From: an uncultured Treponema sp.
Lineage (GTDB): Bacteria > Spirochaetota > Spirochaetia > Treponematales > Treponemataceae
DNA: 62,481 nucleotides
Reading direction: 5' to 3'
Assembly: GCA_947167345.1 (NCBI GenBank)
Contig: CAMVHR010000014.1
Location: forward strand, 1-62,481
Positions within the stretch are counted from its first letter, which is position 1, and the number at the start of each line of letters is the position of its first letter. Under the pieces are notes generated by a model that saw only the letters and a program-made list of their open reading frames with translations, searched no databases and was not told the origin of the DNA. Shown in pieces: positions 60,570-62,481 of this stretch. A program made the translations under genes and the position numbers.

Positions 60570-62156
60570 TCAGTTCAATTCTATGATGCATGCCGACTCA
60601 AACTGCTGCTTTACAAAGTCATCGTGAGTCACAACGACAAGGATTTTTTCTGCACAAAGTTCCTTTATCCGCCGTGCAATTTTTGAAATGAGTTCCCTGT
60701 CCAGGTTTGCAAACGTTTCGTCAAGAATCACAAGGTCTTTGTGCTGCAAGCACAAAAACAGCCGTGCAAAGGCAATGCGCTTCCTTTCCCCTCCAGAGAC
60801 TTTTTCTATTTCGCTTACGCCAATCGGAGCGTAGATGTCGGGTAAGTCCAAAAAACGGGCTATTTCTTCCACATCCTGCCTGTCATACTCGCTGTGGAAC
60901 ATGCGCATGTTTTCTTCAATGCTGCCGTTTATGAGATATGGATTTTGGTTAAGCACGGCAATCCGTTCGTTCAATGACTTCTGGCAAACCAATTCGGCAG
61001 GTCTGCCGTTGTAAAAAAGAGATGCCGGTGTGCAAGGAATTTCCCGTGCAAGGGCATTTGCCAGAGTTGATTTTCCGACACCGCTCTTTCCGCATATGAT
61101 ATAGGTGCAGCCCTTCTTGAAGACATGGCTGAATGCGCGTATGCAGTCATTAAATGAAACGGAAAGCTTTGCCGCCGCTATGGATTCAATGCTTGCAATG
61201 CATTCATTCTGATTCCTGCAAGATTCCGTACCATTCAGCATGAAATCCACTATAGGCTTTTTGTAAGACTCGTTGTCTTTCCGCAAAGTCCTCAGGAACA
61301 GAATGCTGTCAAAGATGTCTGAATATTTTACCGTGTACATGTACATGGCAAACAGAGAGCCTGTAGAAATGTCCGTTGCAAGAAGATGTTTGTACAGCAG
61401 TATAATTGCGATGGTAGTAAAGTTGCCTATGATGGCAATGTACTGTGACAGCGAATGGCTAATCATGACCTTTGAGTTTGCATCGTTATAAGTTTCAAGC
61501 TTTTCATCAATGTTCTTGAAAAACTCATCCTTGTGCGAAAAATATTTGAATTCGAACGCACCGAAAATTGCATCCTTTGCAAAGGATACAACAGAGCTGT
61601 ATTTCATTCGCTCGGTAATCCTTTGTTGTGAAATTCTGTCTATGAATTTTCTTGAAACGAAATAGAACAAAGCATACCATGCAATGGTTATGAAAGCCAG
61701 CTTTATGTCCAGAAGGACGACAAAGAAAAGCAGTATTGCCAAGGAAACACAGGTTGACACACTTACGAAATACTGCTTTACAAGCGACTGTTTCAGTCTG
61801 TCAATGTCGCTTGTGGCAATTCTGAGTAGGGAATCGGGATCAGAGCGGGAAAGGTCAGACTTGGAAGCATCTAGAACTTTTCCCAAAAATTCATTCAGCA
61901 GCTGCATTCCAAGCGAATTCGTAAATTTCCAGTAATAGATGTCGGCAGCCAGTGTCGATGCAAACTTTACCACGCCGGCAATCACAAGAAGGACGCATAT
62001 TCCGGCAAGCCCAGTCAAGTCCACATTAACGATGGAATCTGAAAGGATTTTTATGCAGTACGGTATGCTCTGCGCTATGGCATATTCAATGACGATGAAA
62101 AAAGATATGACGGCTATTGTCTTTCTGTTGTTTCTGGCGATGTTGTCTATGTACAT
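60570..62156 (-). CDS. ABC-type peptide exporter (fused membrane and ATPase domains)
   Basis: 528 residues. Six membrane helices over about 1-290, then the ATPase: Walker A CGKSGVGKSTLAN, Q-loop in VLNQNPYL, signature VSGGERKRIA, Walker B LVILDETFANLD and H-loop VVTHDD. No C39 peptidase domain. GGAGG precedes ATG 62156, which is 1 nt after the stop of a radical-SAM SPASM fragment, so it was coupled to that gene. Together they suggest export of a ribosomally made, radical-SAM-modified peptide. Intact by sequence. Confidence 0.88.
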   Translation of the reverse strand: MYIDNIARNNRKTIAVISFFIVIEYAIAQSIPYCIKILSDSIVNVDLTGLAGICVLLVIAGVVKFASTLAADIYYWKFTNSLGMQLLNEFLGKVLDASKSDLSRSDPDSLLRIATSDIDRLKQSLVKQYFVSVSTCVSLAILLFFVVLLDIKLAFITIAWYALFYFVSRKFIDRISQQRITERMKYSSVVSFAKDAIFGAFEFKYFSHKDEFFKNIDEKLETYNDANSKVMISHSLSQYIAIIGNFTTIAIILLYKHLLATDISTGSLFAMYMYTVKYSDIFDSILFLRTLRKDNESYKKPIVDFMLNGTESCRNQNECIASIESIAAAKLSVSFNDCIRAFSHVFKKGCTYIICGKSGVGKSTLANALAREIPCTPASLFYNGRPAELVCQKSLNERIAVLNQNPYLINGSIEENMRMFHSEYDRQDVEEIARFLDLPDIYAPIGVSEIEKVSGGERKRIAFARLFLCLQHKDLVILDETFANLDRELISKIARRIKELCAEKILVVVTHDDFVKQQFESACIIELN

Positions 62157-62157
62157 G

Positions 62158-62430
62158 TCAGGCCTCCTCCAAATTACCTGTTATAGGATTATATTTACAT
62201 ACAGATTTGAGATTATAAATTTTCTTGTTTTTAAGGATAGAAGTACAACGATAGCAAAAAAGTCTAAATTCACAAATTTTACATTTATTCTCGTAATCAC
62301 ATACCGTTAATAATCTATCATATTTTTTTATAAACTTTTGATGCTGATTATACAACTCTTTTATATTTCCTATACACGTTGAATCTGAATGTTGTTCAGC
62401 ACAGGTATAAACATTTCCATTGTAATCGAG
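62158..62430 (-). pseudogene. C-terminal SPASM domain of a radical-SAM peptide maturase (remnant)
   Basis: The open frame begins after a stop at 62433-62431 with LDYNGNVYTCAEQHSDS, IGNIKELYNQH, CKICEFRLFCYRC and ends CKYNPITGNLEEA. The spacing of cysteines and the G-N-V-Y-x-C motif are typical of SPASM domains that hold auxiliary Fe-S clusters in peptide maturases. The radical-SAM core is not in the window in frame, so the gene is truncated or frameshifted here. Confidence 0.75.
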
Positions 62431-62481
62431 TTATAATCAAAAGTTGTGGATTGGCTAATATAGCCTAATATAGAAAAAGAG

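Overview
The window looks like a chromosome segment of a host-associated (gut, rumen or oral type) Treponema. The reasons are its moderately AT-rich sequence, the spirochete-style cheA - cheW/cheR-like - cheX - cheY operon, the spirochaetal V/A-type ATPase operon with a signal-peptide-bearing K subunit, DapL, and many six-helix receptors with a divergent signalling tip. Species cannot be named from the sequence alone.

Left 10 kb (accessory DNA): the C-terminal end of an RHS polymorphic toxin with a likely immunity gene comes first. Next are two apparently identical, directly repeated 1278-bp IS256-family elements (1341-2618 and 7690-8967). Both encode a transposase with the same in-frame internal deletion. 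They bracket about 5.1 kb of antiphage cargo: an AbiL-type pair (AAA ATPase plus RloB/TOPRIM, minus strand) divergent from a type II 'short' CBASS operon (patatin effector, CD-NTase, E2-like protein, plus strand). The 319-bp gap between them holds three promoter-like sites, a strong minus-strand terminator that would define an antisense RNA of about 100 nt, and complementary segments that could sequester or release the ribosome binding site of the CBASS effector. A PBECR4-domain protein follows the second IS copy.

10.3-24.4 kb: one ten-gene plus-strand operon encodes a complete alternative chemosensory system. It has CheW, a CheW-like protein, CheB, CheR-TPR, a CheA-receiver hybrid, a class III adenylate cyclase with a degenerate receiver, and four paralogous six-helix receptors. 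It suggests receptor-controlled cAMP output rather than, or besides, flagellar control.

24.4-36.3 kb: housekeeping and metabolism (M28 peptidase, RRM protein, adenosine deaminase, GH2 glycosidase, YkgJ-type cysteine cluster protein behind a promoter-hairpin-terminator leader, and an operon parE-parC-membrane protein-YigZ-histidine phosphatase). A tRNA-Val(GAC) follows. 36.4-41.3 kb: the canonical motility chemotaxis operon cheA-cheW/R-cheX-cheY, followed on the other strand by a probable outer-membrane beta-barrel protein. 42.8-54.7 kb: dapL, an orphan OmpR-type regulator, a UspA protein, the V/A-ATPase operon G-C-I-K-F-E-A-B-D, then a PTS IIA protein and secG; tpiA lies just beyond.

55.8 kb to the end is a decaying accessory zone: an XRE-DUF5680 regulator, three GNAT acetyltransferases, remnants of a cyclase and another GNAT, a broken Rpn-family nuclease with a partial duplicate, and the remains of a radical-SAM/ABC exporter peptide cluster.

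A recurring regulatory theme is that at least six transcription units (alternative cheW, add, GH2, parE, cheA, OmpR-type regulator) have a -10 box only 6-7 nt before the start codon and no Shine-Dalgarno sequence, as expected for leaderless mRNAs.
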